A stretch of 64,000 bases of DNA from Pseudomonas putida (lineage in GTDB: Bacteria > Pseudomonadota > Gammaproteobacteria > Pseudomonadales > Pseudomonadaceae). The notes under the pieces were generated by a model. It was not told the origin of the DNA, searched no databases, and saw nothing but the letters and a program-made list of their open reading frames with translations. Shown piece after piece: positions 51,875-60,867 of the stretch. The stretch spans positions 2,392,001 through 2,456,000 of the forward strand of contig NZ_CP109603.1 of NCBI RefSeq assembly GCF_025905425.1. Direction: 5' to 3'. Every line of letters begins with the position of its first letter. The stretch's first letter is position 1. The translations under genes and the position numbers were made by a program.

Positions 51875-54430
51875 ATGACTTTGCAACCTACCGTCAACTT
51901 GACCAACTGCGATCGCGAACCCATCCAGATCCCAGGTAGCATCCAGCCGCACGGCTGCCTGCTGGCCTGCAACGCATCGGCAAGCGTCGTCCTGCGTCAC
52001 TCCGCCAATACCCTGGGCATGCTGGGCGTGACGGGCGAGATCAACGGGCAACGGCTCGAAACCATCATCGGCACGGAGGCCGCTCATACGCTGCGCAATT
52101 CGCTCGCGCGGGTAAAAGAAGCGTCCCGACCGGCACTGTCGTTCGCCGTGAGCCTGCCATCCGGGCAAGCGTTTGACGTAGCCGCGCATCTATTCAAAGG
52201 CACCGCCATTCTCGAGTTCGAGCCCTGCGGCGCGAGCATCGCCGAACCGATCGAACTGGTACGCACCGTCATCGCCCAGTTGCGGGAGATCGACCGCTCC
52301 GACAAGCTGTTCCCCGATACCGCCCGCCGCGTGCGAGCGCTGCTGGGTTACGATCGGGTGATGATCTATCAGCTTGGCCCTGACGGCGCCGGAAAAGTCA
52401 TTGCCGAGGCCAAGCGCAGCGGCCTCGAAAGCTTCCTGGGGCAGTACTTTCCCGCATCGGACATCCCCCAGCAGGCACGTGCCCTGTACCTGCGCAATCC
52501 GGTGCGCATCATTTCGAATGCCACGTTCACAACAGTCCCCATCGAGCCTGTGCTGGACCTGTCTGGCGAGCCACTGGACCTGTCCTACGCACACCTGCGC
52601 AGCGTGTCGCCCATTCACTGCGAGTACCTGAGCAATATGGGCGTGGGCGCTTCCATGTCCATTTCGGTCATCGTCGATGGCGCGCTCTGGGGGCTGATTG
52701 CCTGCCACCATTACGCACCACGCACGTTGAGCATGGGCCAGCGGGTCGCGGCGGAAATGTTCGGCGAATTCTTCTCGCTGCATATCCAGAGCCTTCGTGC
52801 CAGGCAAACCCTGGAAGCCGCCGCTTACGCACGCCAGGTGCTGGACAACCTGCTGCGTGATGCGCATCGCACCACGGATATCGAAGAGCTGCTGCGTGCA
52901 CGCATGGCAGACTTCAAGTCACTCATCCCCTGCGATGGCATCGCCATGTCGCTGCAGGGGCGCTGGTCCGCAGAGGCGCTGACCCCGCCCAAGGCGGCGG
53001 TACCCAACCTGCTGCGCTTTGCCGAAGGTGTTGCCGAAGGTCGTACTTGGGCGTCGAACTGCCTTTCGATGGCGCACCCGCCCGCCCACGACTATGCCGT
53101 CGACGTGTCGGGTGTATTGATGATTCCGATGTCGCAGCACCCCAGGGACTACCTCATGCTGTTTCGCAAGGAAGTGCTCGAGACCCTGGATTGGGCCGGT
53201 GACCCCAACAAGACCTACGATAGCGGGCCGCTGGGTGAGCGCCTGACGCCACGCAAAAGCTTCGCCGTGTGGAAGCAGACGGTTCATCAACACTCACAGC
53301 CCTGGTCCGAGCAGGACCGCCAGTTTGGCGAGGCCATCCGCGCCGCGATCGTCGAAGTAGCCCTGCACAACAGTGAGCTCATGGCCGACGAGCGCTCCAA
53401 GGCAGACGTCCGCCAGCGGATGCTCAATGAAGAGCTCAACCACCGGGTGAAGAACATTCTCTCGCTCATCGGTGCGCTCGTGGCCCACCCCACCTCGGAA
53501 AACCAGACCCTCAACAGCTATGTCGCAACGCTGAAGGGCCGCATTCAGGCGTTGTCCCTGGCACACGACCAGGTCGTGCGCGGTGATGGCGGCGGGCGTT
53601 TCTCCACGCTACTGGAAGCTGAGCTGTCACCGTACCGCACGTCGACCGATGCCATCGAACTGAACGGCCCGAACCTTCTGCTTGATGCCCGCGCCTTCTC
53701 GGTGCTGGCCCTGGTGCTTCACGAGCTGGCGACCAACGCCGCGAAGTACGGCGCGCTGTCTCGGGCGGGCGGCAAACTGGCGGTCAGCTGGACAATCGAT
53801 TCGGGCGGGGGCTGCGATATCGCGTGGTGCGAGAGCGGTGGGCCTACGGTTCGCCCGCCAAGCCGAAGCGGTTTTGGCTCGGTGCTGATTGAACGCAGTA
53901 TCCCCTTCGACCTCGGCGGGACCAGCACCCTGGAGTACAGGCCAGAAGGCTTGCACGGGTATTTCAAAATTCCTGGCAAGCACCTCACCCAACTTGAAAC
54001 AGCCGACACCGCGGCCCCGTTGATGGCGCCAGCAATGCCGCCCATGACCAGCACAAGCCTGGTCAATTCATGCGTGCTGATTCTCGAAGACCAACTGGTG
54101 ATTGCCGTGGGCCTTGAACAAATTCTGGCCGATGCGTTGGTCGAGGATGTGATCACCGCAAGCTCTGAAGCAGAGGCGTTGAAACTGCTGGCTAACCACA
54201 GGCCAGATGTGGCGGTGCTGGATATCAACCTGGGGACGGGTACCTCCATTGCCGTTGCCGAAGAACTTACGCGCAAGAACATCCCCTTCCTGTTCGCCAC
54301 CGGCTACGGCGACGGCATCAGCATTCCCGTGCATTTGAAGCACGTCCCCGTGGTGCGCAAGCCCTACGATGCCCTGTCGATACTGTCTAACCTGGAAAAC
54401 CTGATCGACAACCGACTGGCTGCGGGCTGA
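51875..54430 (+). CDS. bacteriophytochrome HWE-type histidine kinase with fused receiver
   Basis: ATG 51875 (MTLQPTVNLTNCDREPIQIP) is preceded by CAGGGG. 851 residues. Order: PAS (residues 1-110; Cys12 in TNCDREPI at the biliverdin-attachment position, GSIQPHG), GAF (about 130-310; YFPASDIPQQARALY and SVSPIHCEYLSNMG around the chromophore), PHY (about 320-500; DYLMLFRKE, then SFAVWKQTVH), an HWE/HisKA_2 kinase (LNEELNHRVKNILSLIGAL with the phospho-His, VLHELATNAAKYGALSRAGG) and a C-terminal receiver (CVLILEDQLVIAVG, VAVLDINLGTGTS with the phospho-Asp, VPVVRKPYDALS). This light-sensing kinase with its own receiver is usually linked to stress or motility control. It has no haem oxygenase neighbour here, so biliverdin must come from elsewhere. 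Confidence 0.9.
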   Translation: MTLQPTVNLTNCDREPIQIPGSIQPHGCLLACNASASVVLRHSANTLGMLGVTGEINGQRLETIIGTEAAHTLRNSLARVKEASRPALSFAVSLPSGQAFDVAAHLFKGTAILEFEPCGASIAEPIELVRTVIAQLREIDRSDKLFPDTARRVRALLGYDRVMIYQLGPDGAGKVIAEAKRSGLESFLGQYFPASDIPQQARALYLRNPVRIISNATFTTVPIEPVLDLSGEPLDLSYAHLRSVSPIHCEYLSNMGVGASMSISVIVDGALWGLIACHHYAPRTLSMGQRVAAEMFGEFFSLHIQSLRARQTLEAAAYARQVLDNLLRDAHRTTDIEELLRARMADFKSLIPCDGIAMSLQGRWSAEALTPPKAAVPNLLRFAEGVAEGRTWASNCLSMAHPPAHDYAVDVSGVLMIPMSQHPRDYLMLFRKEVLETLDWAGDPNKTYDSGPLGERLTPRKSFAVWKQTVHQHSQPWSEQDRQFGEAIRAAIVEVALHNSELMADERSKADVRQRMLNEELNHRVKNILSLIGALVAHPTSENQTLNSYVATLKGRIQALSLAHDQVVRGDGGGRFSTLLEAELSPYRTSTDAIELNGPNLLLDARAFSVLALVLHELATNAAKYGALSRAGGKLAVSWTIDSGGGCDIAWCESGGPTVRPPSRSGFGSVLIERSIPFDLGGTSTLEYRPEGLHGYFKIPGKHLTQLETADTAAPLMAPAMPPMTSTSLVNSCVLILEDQLVIAVGLEQILADALVEDVITASSEAEALKLLANHRPDVAVLDINLGTGTSIAVAEELTRKNIPFLFATGYGDGISIPVHLKHVPVVRKPYDALSILSNLENLIDNRLAAG

Positions 54431-54445
54431 GCGTGCGAAGCAGAA

Positions 54446-54565
54446 TCACTTATCCAGCTCATCCTTGGTGATGTTGCCAGTGTGCGGATCAACGTGAAAT
54501 TCGTAATGCTTGCCATCGGCCTTGAAGCCCGCGCCTTCTCAATGGCCGTCATCGGCCTCGCTCAT
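54446..54565 (-). pseudogene. PepSY-domain protein remnant with in-frame stop
   Basis: On the minus strand the frame ending at 54446 reads MSEADDGH, then a TGA, then EGAGFKADGKHYEFHVDPHT and GNITKDELDK. The second part is the end of a PepSY domain (strand-turn-strand ending in a D..TG.I pattern). The TGA within the domain and the missing N-terminus with its signal peptide mark this as a decayed gene. It lies just downstream of, and opposite to, the phytochrome gene. Confidence 0.65.
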
Positions 54566-54747
54566 GCAGTAAAAGCCGAGGCCTGCAACATGACAGTTGC
54601 AGGCCTGCCAATGTAAAGGCGCAAACCCATCAATCGATTGAAAAAAACCTCAAAGTCCAGCATTTCGACAGGTAGTTGCCTGCGCTTCGCCTCCCTACAA
54701 TGGCCTCACAACAACAAAGGAGCCCAGCTCCGTGAGGCACGCACCCC

Positions 54748-55713
54748 ATGTATAGAGATCACATCGTCAAACCTCGTGCGACCGACAGCCTGACGTTCAT
54801 GAGCATGGTCGCTGCGGTGATTTTCACGGTCGCGCTGTTCTACGGCGTGGGCGAAGGGGGCCTGGCCAGGTTGATGGGCCCGATTGTCCTCGACCTTGAG
54901 GCACCGCTACTGCGCAACCTTGCCGTTGCCGGCACCCTGACCATCACCCTGGTCCTGAACCTGTTCATCCTTGGCCGCTTCCCGCTGCGTGCCCAGGTGA
55001 TCACGGTGTGGGGCGAACTGCTGATCCTGTTCCTGTTGTTCTTCGACACCTTCGATCTGTCGTACAGTTTCATCGCCAGCAAGGTCGGTTTCATGATCAC
55101 CCAGGGGGTGTTCACCACCGTCTACGTTTCTACCCTGTCGATCGCCATCGCCTTCGTCCTGGCGTTGCTCGGTGCCACGGCGAGGTTGTCCTCCAACGGC
55201 TTCGCCATCGCCATCGCAAGCTTCTACACCTCGTTCTTTCGCGGCGTACCGCTGCTGATCCAGATCTACCTCATCTACCTGGGCATCCCCCAGCTCGGGT
55301 ACGTGGTCGGTGCAGTGCCGGCCGGCATCCTGGCCCTTTCGCTGTGCTATGGCGCCTACATGACCGAAATTTTCCGAGCCGGTATCAGCAGCATCCCACG
55401 CGGGCAATGGGAAGCATCGCGGGCCATTGGCCTGACGCCGTTCCAGGCCATGACCCGAGTGATCCTGCCGCAGTCGATGCGCCTGATCATTCCCCCCACC
55501 GGCAACCAGTTCATCTCGATGCTCAAGGACAGCTCGCTGGTGTCGGTCATCGGCGTCTGGGAACTGATGTTCCTGGCCCGCACCCAGGGCCGCGCCGAGT
55601 TCCGTCACCTGGAAATGCTGATCACCGCCGCCGTCCTGTACTGGGTGCTGTCGATCCTGCTGGAAACCGTGCAATCGCGCCTGGAAAAACGCTTCAATCG
55701 CGCCCATCGCTGA
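54748..55713 (+). CDS. polar amino-acid ABC transporter, permease
   Basis: 321 residues. The C-terminal 220 form the standard HisMQ-type permease: MITQGVFTTVYVSTLSIAIA, TSFFRGVPLLIQIYLIYLGI, YMTEIFRAGISSIPRGQWEA followed by SRAIGLTPFQAM (the EAA loop contacting the ATPase), and LIIPPTGNQFISMLKDSSLV. About 110 extra N-terminal residues carry additional membrane segments (AAVIFTVALFYGVGEGG, GTLTITLVLNLFILGRFPLR, ITVWGELLILFLLFFDTF), making it longer than the usual 220-250 residues, as in some single-permease homodimeric systems. It heads a permease-ATPase-binding protein operon (15 bases to the ATPase). Confidence 0.85.
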   Translation: MYRDHIVKPRATDSLTFMSMVAAVIFTVALFYGVGEGGLARLMGPIVLDLEAPLLRNLAVAGTLTITLVLNLFILGRFPLRAQVITVWGELLILFLLFFDTFDLSYSFIASKVGFMITQGVFTTVYVSTLSIAIAFVLALLGATARLSSNGFAIAIASFYTSFFRGVPLLIQIYLIYLGIPQLGYVVGAVPAGILALSLCYGAYMTEIFRAGISSIPRGQWEASRAIGLTPFQAMTRVILPQSMRLIIPPTGNQFISMLKDSSLVSVIGVWELMFLARTQGRAEFRHLEMLITAAVLYWVLSILLETVQSRLEKRFNRAHR

Positions 55714-55728
55714 TCGAGGAGCTTCTAG

Positions 55729-56493
55729 ATGAACCAAGCATTCACCCCCGCAGCGGCACCGGCTGGCGTAGCGATCCGCGGCCTGCAGAAATGGTACGGC
55801 GAGTTCCATGTGCTCAAGGGCATCGACCTGGAGATCGCCAGCGGCGAGATCGTGGTGATCTGTGGCCCGTCCGGCTCCGGCAAATCCACCCTGATCCGCT
55901 GCCTGAACCTGCTTGAGGACTTCCAGAAAGGCGAGGTGTTGATCGCCGGCGACCAGCTGACCCGCGAAGCCGCCAGCGTGGCCAAAATCCGCCGCCAGGT
56001 CGGCATGGTGTTCCAGCAGTTCAACCTGTTCCCGCACCTGACCGTGCTGGAAAACCTGATGCTCGGCCCGCGCCTGGTCAGCAAGCTCAGCGAGCCCCAG
56101 GCCCGTGCGCTGGCCCTGGAATACCTCGACCGGGTGCGTATCGCCAGCCAGGCCGACAAGTTCCCCGGGCAGCTTTCCGGCGGCCAGCAGCAGCGGGTCG
56201 CAATTGCCCGTGCGCTGTGCATGAAGCCGCGCATCATGCTGTTCGACGAGCCGACCTCGGCGCTGGACCCTGAAATGGTCAAGGAAGTGCTAGACGTGAT
56301 GGGCGAACTGGCCCAGGACGGCATCACCATGCTCTGCGTGACCCACGAAATGGGCTTCGCGCGCAAGGTCGCCGACCGCATCATCTTCATGGACCAAGGC
56401 TGCATCATCGAACAGGCGCGGCCCAACGAGTTCTTCGACAACCCACGCCATGAGCGCGCCCGCGCGTTCCTCTCGCAGATCCTCAGCCACTGA
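55729..56493 (+). CDS. polar amino-acid ABC transporter, ATP-binding protein
   Basis: 254 residues of the GlnQ/HisP family: Walker [22 protein letters not shown]-loop [16 protein letters not shown], signature [19 protein letters not shown], Walker [17 protein letters not shown]-loop [16 protein letters not shown]. It powers the adjoining permease, with GAGGAG upstream of its ATG. Length and motifs are typical. Confidence 0.9.
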   Translation: MNQAFTPAAAPAGVAIRGLQKWYGEFHVLKGIDLEIASGEIVVICGPSGSGKSTLIRCLNLLEDFQKGEVLIAGDQLTREAASVAKIRRQVGMVFQQFNLFPHLTVLENLMLGPRLVSKLSEPQARALALEYLDRVRIASQADKFPGQLSGGQQQRVAIARALCMKPRIMLFDEPTSALDPEMVKEVLDVMGELAQDGITMLCVTHEMGFARKVADRIIFMDQGCIIEQARPNEFFDNPRHERARAFLSQILSH

Positions 56494-56549
56494 GGGCTGT
56501 ACCTGACGCTGTGCAATACAACAACAATTGTGTATCCGGAGACTTATCG

Positions 56550-57389
56550 ATGAACCCAGTCACTCGCTTGCTTGCTGTAACCGCCATTGCCAGTACCTTG
56601 TCGCTCGCCGCAGGCGCCGCGTGGGCCGGCGCCACGCTGGACCGCATTCACGACAGCAAGGTCATGAAAGTGGCCACCGCCGCCAACTGGCCACCGCAGT
56701 CGTTTCTGGGTGACGACAACACCCTCGAGGGCTTCGATATCGATGTGGCCAACGAAATCGGCCGTCGCCTGGGCACCAAGGTGGCCTTCGTCACGCCCGA
56801 GTACGGCATCATCACCGCTGGGCGCTGGGCCGGGCGTTGGGACCTGTCGGTAGGTTCGATGACACCCACCACCGAGCGCGGCCGGGTACTCGACTTCCCG
56901 GCCATCTACTACTACACCCCGTATGTGTTCGCGGTGCACAAGGACGCCGCCGGCACCAGTGCCGAGGACCTCAATGGCAAGAAAATCGGCGTCGAGGCGG
57001 GCACCACCTCCGAGGATTACATCAATCGCCGGCTGAAGATCGACGCCGCCGATGTGCCGCCGTTCACCTATGCGGTGCAACCGGGCGATGTGCAGACCTA
57101 CGGCGACAGCATGGGCCCGCTGGACGACCTGCGCATGGGCAATGGTACTCGGTTGGACGCCACCCTCTCCGCCCTGCCGACCATCATGGGGGCTATCAAG
57201 GCCGGTTACCCAATCGCTGCCGTTCAGGGCAAGCCCGCCTATTACGAGCCCCTCGCCATCGCCGTGGACAAAGGCGACGACGCCTTCAATGCCGAGCTGG
57301 CCAAGGCAGTCGATGGCATGAAGGCCGACGGCACGCTGAAGCAGCTTTCCGAGAAGTGGTACGGCGCCGACCTCACCCACGTGCAGTAA
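56550..57389 (+). CDS. polar amino-acid ABC transporter, periplasmic binding protein
   Basis: ATG 56550 (CGGAGA upstream) gives a signal peptide of about 26 residues (LLAVTAIASTLSLAAGAAWA, cut after AWA). The 279-residue precursor matches SBP family 3: VMKVATAANWPPQSFLGDDN, LEGFDIDVANEIGRRLGTKV, AGRWDLSVGSMTPTTERGRV, LNGKKIGVEAGTTSEDYI and LSEKWYGADLTHVQ at the end. The WD and RGR residues contact the amino-group and carboxylate in this family. The nearby glutamylputrescine-oxidase-like gene suggests a polyamine- or glutamate-derived ligand, but this is not certain. Confidence 0.9.
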   Translation: MNPVTRLLAVTAIASTLSLAAGAAWAGATLDRIHDSKVMKVATAANWPPQSFLGDDNTLEGFDIDVANEIGRRLGTKVAFVTPEYGIITAGRWAGRWDLSVGSMTPTTERGRVLDFPAIYYYTPYVFAVHKDAAGTSAEDLNGKKIGVEAGTTSEDYINRRLKIDAADVPPFTYAVQPGDVQTYGDSMGPLDDLRMGNGTRLDATLSALPTIMGAIKAGYPIAAVQGKPAYYEPLAIAVDKGDDAFNAELAKAVDGMKADGTLKQLSEKWYGADLTHVQ

Positions 57390-57472
57390 CCCCCACCAGC
57401 CCGCAAACCAGCGCCCTTCATTCGGAGGGCGTAGGGCGCCCTCATGCCCGGAAAAAGCGCCCAGAGCACAGG

Positions 57473-58780
57473 ATGACCAGATCGATGTCCACTTACAGCA
57501 ACAACTACTACACCGGCACCATGCGCCCTGCGCCGCAACGCCGGCCGCTGACCGGGGAAGTGCGCGCCGATGTCTGCATCATCGGCGGCGGCCTTGCCGG
57601 CCTGAGCACGGCCAGGGAACTGCTGGCACGAGGGCGCTCCGTGGTCCTGCTGGAAGCTGCGCGGGTGGCCTGGGGTGCCTCCGGGCGCAACGGTGGCTTC
57701 GTCCTGCAGGGCTGGTCCGAAGGTTTGTCGGCCATTGAGCGACGCTGTGGCAAGCAGACGGCGGCATCGTTGTTCAAATTGTCACTGGAAGGCGTCGACA
57801 TCGTACGCCAGACCATCGCCGAGCATGAGCTACCGGGCTGCGCCCCCACCACTGGCAAGCTCAGCGTGGTGCGCTACGAGGACAGCGACAACCTGCAGCG
57901 CACACGCGACCGCATGGCGCGGGACTTTGGTTTTGAAATGGAGTACCTGGATACCGCAGCGATCCGCAGCCGGTTGAACACCGAGCGGTACTTCCAGGGG
58001 CTGCGCGACAACCACGGGTTTCACTTCCATCCGCTGAACTATTGCCTGGGCCTGGCCGAGCTTGTGGAGATACAGGGCGGCACGATCCACGAGCAGTCGC
58101 CCATGCTGCGGGTCGAACATAAGACCGCGGGGCATCGTGTCAGCACGGCCCACGGCGCAGTCACCTGTGCTGACGTGGTGTACTGCTGCGGCGGCTACGG
58201 CGGCCCCGAGTTCGGCCCCTTGCGCCGGGCATTCTTACCGATCGCCACCTACGTCGTGCTGACCGAGCGCCTCGGTGAACGGCTGCGCGACATCGTGCGC
58301 ACCCCCGATGCCGTCGGCGACAACCGCCGCGCCTCCGACTACTACCGCATCGTCGAGGGTGACCGATTGCTCTGGGGTGGCCATATCACCACACGCAACC
58401 TGCAGGATGAACAGCGTCTGGGCCAGCTGCTGACCCGCGACATCCTCAACGTGTACCCACAGCTACACGGGTTGAAGATCGCCAAGGCCTGGTCCGGCCT
58501 GATGGGTTACGCCCGCCACAAGATGCCGCACATCGGCCCGCTGGGCCGGGGGCAGTGGGCTTGTACTTCATTTGGGGGCCATGGTATGAACACCGCACCC
58601 GTGGGTGCCCGGGTGGTTGCCGAGGCCATCTGCGGCGAGACCGATCGCTACCGCCTGTTCGATGCCTATGGCCTGGAATGGAACGGCGGGCCATTCGGGC
58701 CGGCTGCGGCGCAAACGGTGTATGCGGGCTTGAAACTCATGGACCGGTTCCAGGAAGCGCGCTCGCACTCCAACAACTGA
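57473..58780 (+). CDS. FAD-dependent oxidoreductase, gamma-glutamylputrescine oxidase-like
   Basis: The start is ATG 57473 (MTRSMSTYSNNYYTGTMRPA) or 57485; the far upstream extension of the frame is antisense-free junk overlapping the binding protein. About 435 residues. The DAO-type FAD domain opens with ADVCIIGGGLAGLSTARELL, then VVLLEAARVAWGASGRNGGF with the GASGRN flavin-contact motif, and ends TSFGGHGMNTAPVGARVVAE. This pattern belongs to the PuuB/OrdL group, which oxidises the primary or secondary amine of glutamyl-amines to aldehyde, ammonia and peroxide. It lies between the ABC transporter and an Lrp regulator, implying catabolism of the imported compound. Confidence 0.8.
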   Translation: MTRSMSTYSNNYYTGTMRPAPQRRPLTGEVRADVCIIGGGLAGLSTARELLARGRSVVLLEAARVAWGASGRNGGFVLQGWSEGLSAIERRCGKQTAASLFKLSLEGVDIVRQTIAEHELPGCAPTTGKLSVVRYEDSDNLQRTRDRMARDFGFEMEYLDTAAIRSRLNTERYFQGLRDNHGFHFHPLNYCLGLAELVEIQGGTIHEQSPMLRVEHKTAGHRVSTAHGAVTCADVVYCCGGYGGPEFGPLRRAFLPIATYVVLTERLGERLRDIVRTPDAVGDNRRASDYYRIVEGDRLLWGGHITTRNLQDEQRLGQLLTRDILNVYPQLHGLKIAKAWSGLMGYARHKMPHIGPLGRGQWACTSFGGHGMNTAPVGARVVAEAICGETDRYRLFDAYGLEWNGGPFGPAAAQTVYAGLKLMDRFQEARSHSNN

Positions 58781-58798
58781 CACCGACCAGGAATCGCC

Positions 58799-59269
58799 AT
58801 GGATGCCCACAACCCCGGCGCGCTGTTCAAACTGACCGAAAAAGACCGGCAACTGCTCGCGCTGCTGCAAGCCAACGCCCGCGAGCCCACGGCTTCGCTG
58901 GCACGCAAGCTGGGGGTGTCGCGCTCTGCGGTCCAGGAGCGCATCAACCGGCTGGAGAATGCCGGTGTCATCACCGGCTACAGCGTACGCATCGACCAGG
59001 ACAAGCTGCAGCAGGTGATCAACTGCTTCACCATGACCTCGTGCAGCAACAAGAGCTACACCGATGTAATGACCACCCTGCGCAAGATGGAATCGGTGCA
59101 AGCCGTGTATGCGGTGTCCGGCGAGTCGGACTTCATCATCCATCTGACCACCCACACGCTGGGTGAACTCAATGCCGAGCTGATCCGTATCAACATGATC
59201 AAAGGGGTCGCGCACACGGCGTCGCACATCGTCATGGAGACCAAATTCAGTCGCAAGCTGACGGTGTAA
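58799..59269 (+). CDS. Lrp/AsnC-family transcriptional regulator
   Basis: 156 residues: an AsnC-type HTH (LTEKDRQLLALLQANAREPT, ARKLGVSRSAVQERINRLEN, AGVITGYSVRID) and a RAM ligand-binding domain (VIDQDKLQQVINCFTMTS, LRKMESVQAVYAVSGESDFI, RINMIKGVAHTASHIVM). Lrp-type proteins sense amino acids as octamers. It is 18 bases after the flavoenzyme gene and probably regulates that gene and the ABC transporter. Confidence 0.9.
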   Translation: MDAHNPGALFKLTEKDRQLLALLQANAREPTASLARKLGVSRSAVQERINRLENAGVITGYSVRIDQDKLQQVINCFTMTSCSNKSYTDVMTTLRKMESVQAVYAVSGESDFIIHLTTHTLGELNAELIRINMIKGVAHTASHIVMETKFSRKLTV

Positions 59270-59421
59270 AGCCGGTTTCACCGCCTGCCTCCCAGTGGAG
59301 CACATTTGTACTCCTTACCAGAAAACCCCGTCGAGGGGGCGCCCTGCATCCTCGACGTTGCGCGCCCAGATTGACTATGATCCCACGTTGAACGTTTCAG
59401 CATGTTTCAAAAGGGATTCAA

Positions 59422-60609
59422 ATGTCTGTCCATGAAGCACCTCCGCTAACCCTCCCGAAAAGTACTGTCGCCAAGATGGAAGCCGCCATGGCGCTGGGCA
59501 GCTTTGCCATCGGCACCGGCGAATTCGCCATCATGGGGTTGATGCCAGACATCGCCAGCAACCTGCAACTGAGCGAGCCCCAGGTGGGCCATGCCATCAG
59601 TGCCTATGCCCTGGGCGTGATGGTCGGCGCCCCGACACTGGCGATCCTGGGTGCCAAACTGCTGCGCAAGCACATGCTGCTGCTGTTGATGGCGCTGTAC
59701 GCCCTCGGCAACCTGGCCACGGCCTTTGCCCCCTCGTTTGGCGGCTTGGTGACTTTTCGCTTTATCAGCGGCCTGCCCCACGGCGCCTACTTCGGCATCG
59801 CTGCAGTGGTGGCATCGAGCATGGTGGCGAACAACCAGCGGGCGGGCGCGGTGGCACGGGTGATGATGGGCCTGACGCTGGCCATGTTACTGGGCAACCC
59901 GGTTGCCACCTTCCTGGGGCAGTACTTCGGCTGGCGCTCTGCGTTTGTGCTGGTCGGGCTGATCGCCCTGTGCACCATCGCCATGGTTTGGCGCTTCGTG
60001 CCGCAACCGCACGATGAGGTGCGCAGCGACCCGCGCAAGGAGCTGCAGGCGTTCGCCCTGCCCCAGGTGTGGATGGCGCTCGCCATCGCGTCGATCGGCT
60101 TTGCCGGCATGTTCTGCGTGTTCAGCTACCTGGCACCGACCATGCTGCACGTGACCCAAACGTCGCCGCAGTGGATCCCCTTTGGCCTGGCCGCCTTTGG
60201 TGTCGGTGGCATCGTCGGCAACATCGTCGGTGGCAAGCTGTTCGACCGCCTGCAGTTTCGCGCCGTGGGGCTGGTGCTGATCTGGTCGATTGCCGTGCTG
60301 CTGTTTTTCACCTTCGCAGCGCATTCGCTGTGGACCCTGTTGCTGGGCGTCGGCCTGGTCGGCACCATGATTGCCCTGGCCGCGCCCTTGCAAATCCGCC
60401 TGATGGATATTGCCCATGAAGCCCCAAGCCTTGCGGCAGCCTCGAACCACGCCGCGTTCAACCTGGCCAATGCACTTGGGCCGTGGTTGGGTGGCATGGC
60501 TATCACCGCCGGCATGGGCTGGACCAGTACTGGCTATATCGGCGCCGCAACGGCGCTGGTCGGTTTTGCCATTTACTGCGTGGCCCGCCGCATGAAGGGT
60601 GGGCACTGA
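59422..60609 (+). CDS. MFS transporter (AraJ-like efflux family)
   Basis: 395 residues with 12 predicted helices. The N-terminus MALGSFAIGTGEFAIMGLMP is diagnostic of the drug/sugar-exporting DHA1/AraJ group, followed by YALGVMVGAPTLAILGAKLL, RFISGLPHGAYFGIAAVVAS and GNPVATFLGQYFGWRSAFVL. It probably exports a sugar, amino acid or drug; substrate unknown. It is followed by a GC hairpin, so it is monocistronic. Confidence 0.9.
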   Translation: MSVHEAPPLTLPKSTVAKMEAAMALGSFAIGTGEFAIMGLMPDIASNLQLSEPQVGHAISAYALGVMVGAPTLAILGAKLLRKHMLLLLMALYALGNLATAFAPSFGGLVTFRFISGLPHGAYFGIAAVVASSMVANNQRAGAVARVMMGLTLAMLLGNPVATFLGQYFGWRSAFVLVGLIALCTIAMVWRFVPQPHDEVRSDPRKELQAFALPQVWMALAIASIGFAGMFCVFSYLAPTMLHVTQTSPQWIPFGLAAFGVGGIVGNIVGGKLFDRLQFRAVGLVLIWSIAVLLFFTFAAHSLWTLLLGVGLVGTMIALAAPLQIRLMDIAHEAPSLAAASNHAAFNLANALGPWLGGMAITAGMGWTSTGYIGAATALVGFAIYCVARRMKGGH

Positions 60610-60611
60610 TC

Positions 60612-60646
60612 AAGTTGCCAGGGGGGCGTTGTGCGCCCCCCAACTT
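60612..60646 (+). terminator. GC-rich hairpin after the MFS gene
   Basis: GGGGGGCG and CGCCCCCC make an 8-bp stem with a TTGTG loop, extended by AAGTTG/CAACTT arms, three bases after the MFS stop. The T tract is weak (ACTTCTACAT). Confidence 0.6.
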
Positions 60647-60867
60647 CTACATAAAACAGGCGCACGTAAGTTAATTAACGCAGTAAACGCCTATTATTTG
60701 TCCCGCCTGTAATATCCCTGCAAACCCCCGCCCTGCCGCCCCGCTCTCGCATAACTTCAAGTAATACCACGTAGAAAATTAAGCGCATTGACGCCTTTTC
60801 AGGGCCACTTCAATAATCCGCGCCAGACGGCTTGATCAATTAAAAATAAAAGTGCCTGAGGACAACA

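Noticed and set aside
56837..57472. Long N-terminal extension of the flavoenzyme frame
   Set aside because: It runs in another phase across the periplasmic binding protein gene, and conserved FAD-domain sequence begins only after 57473.
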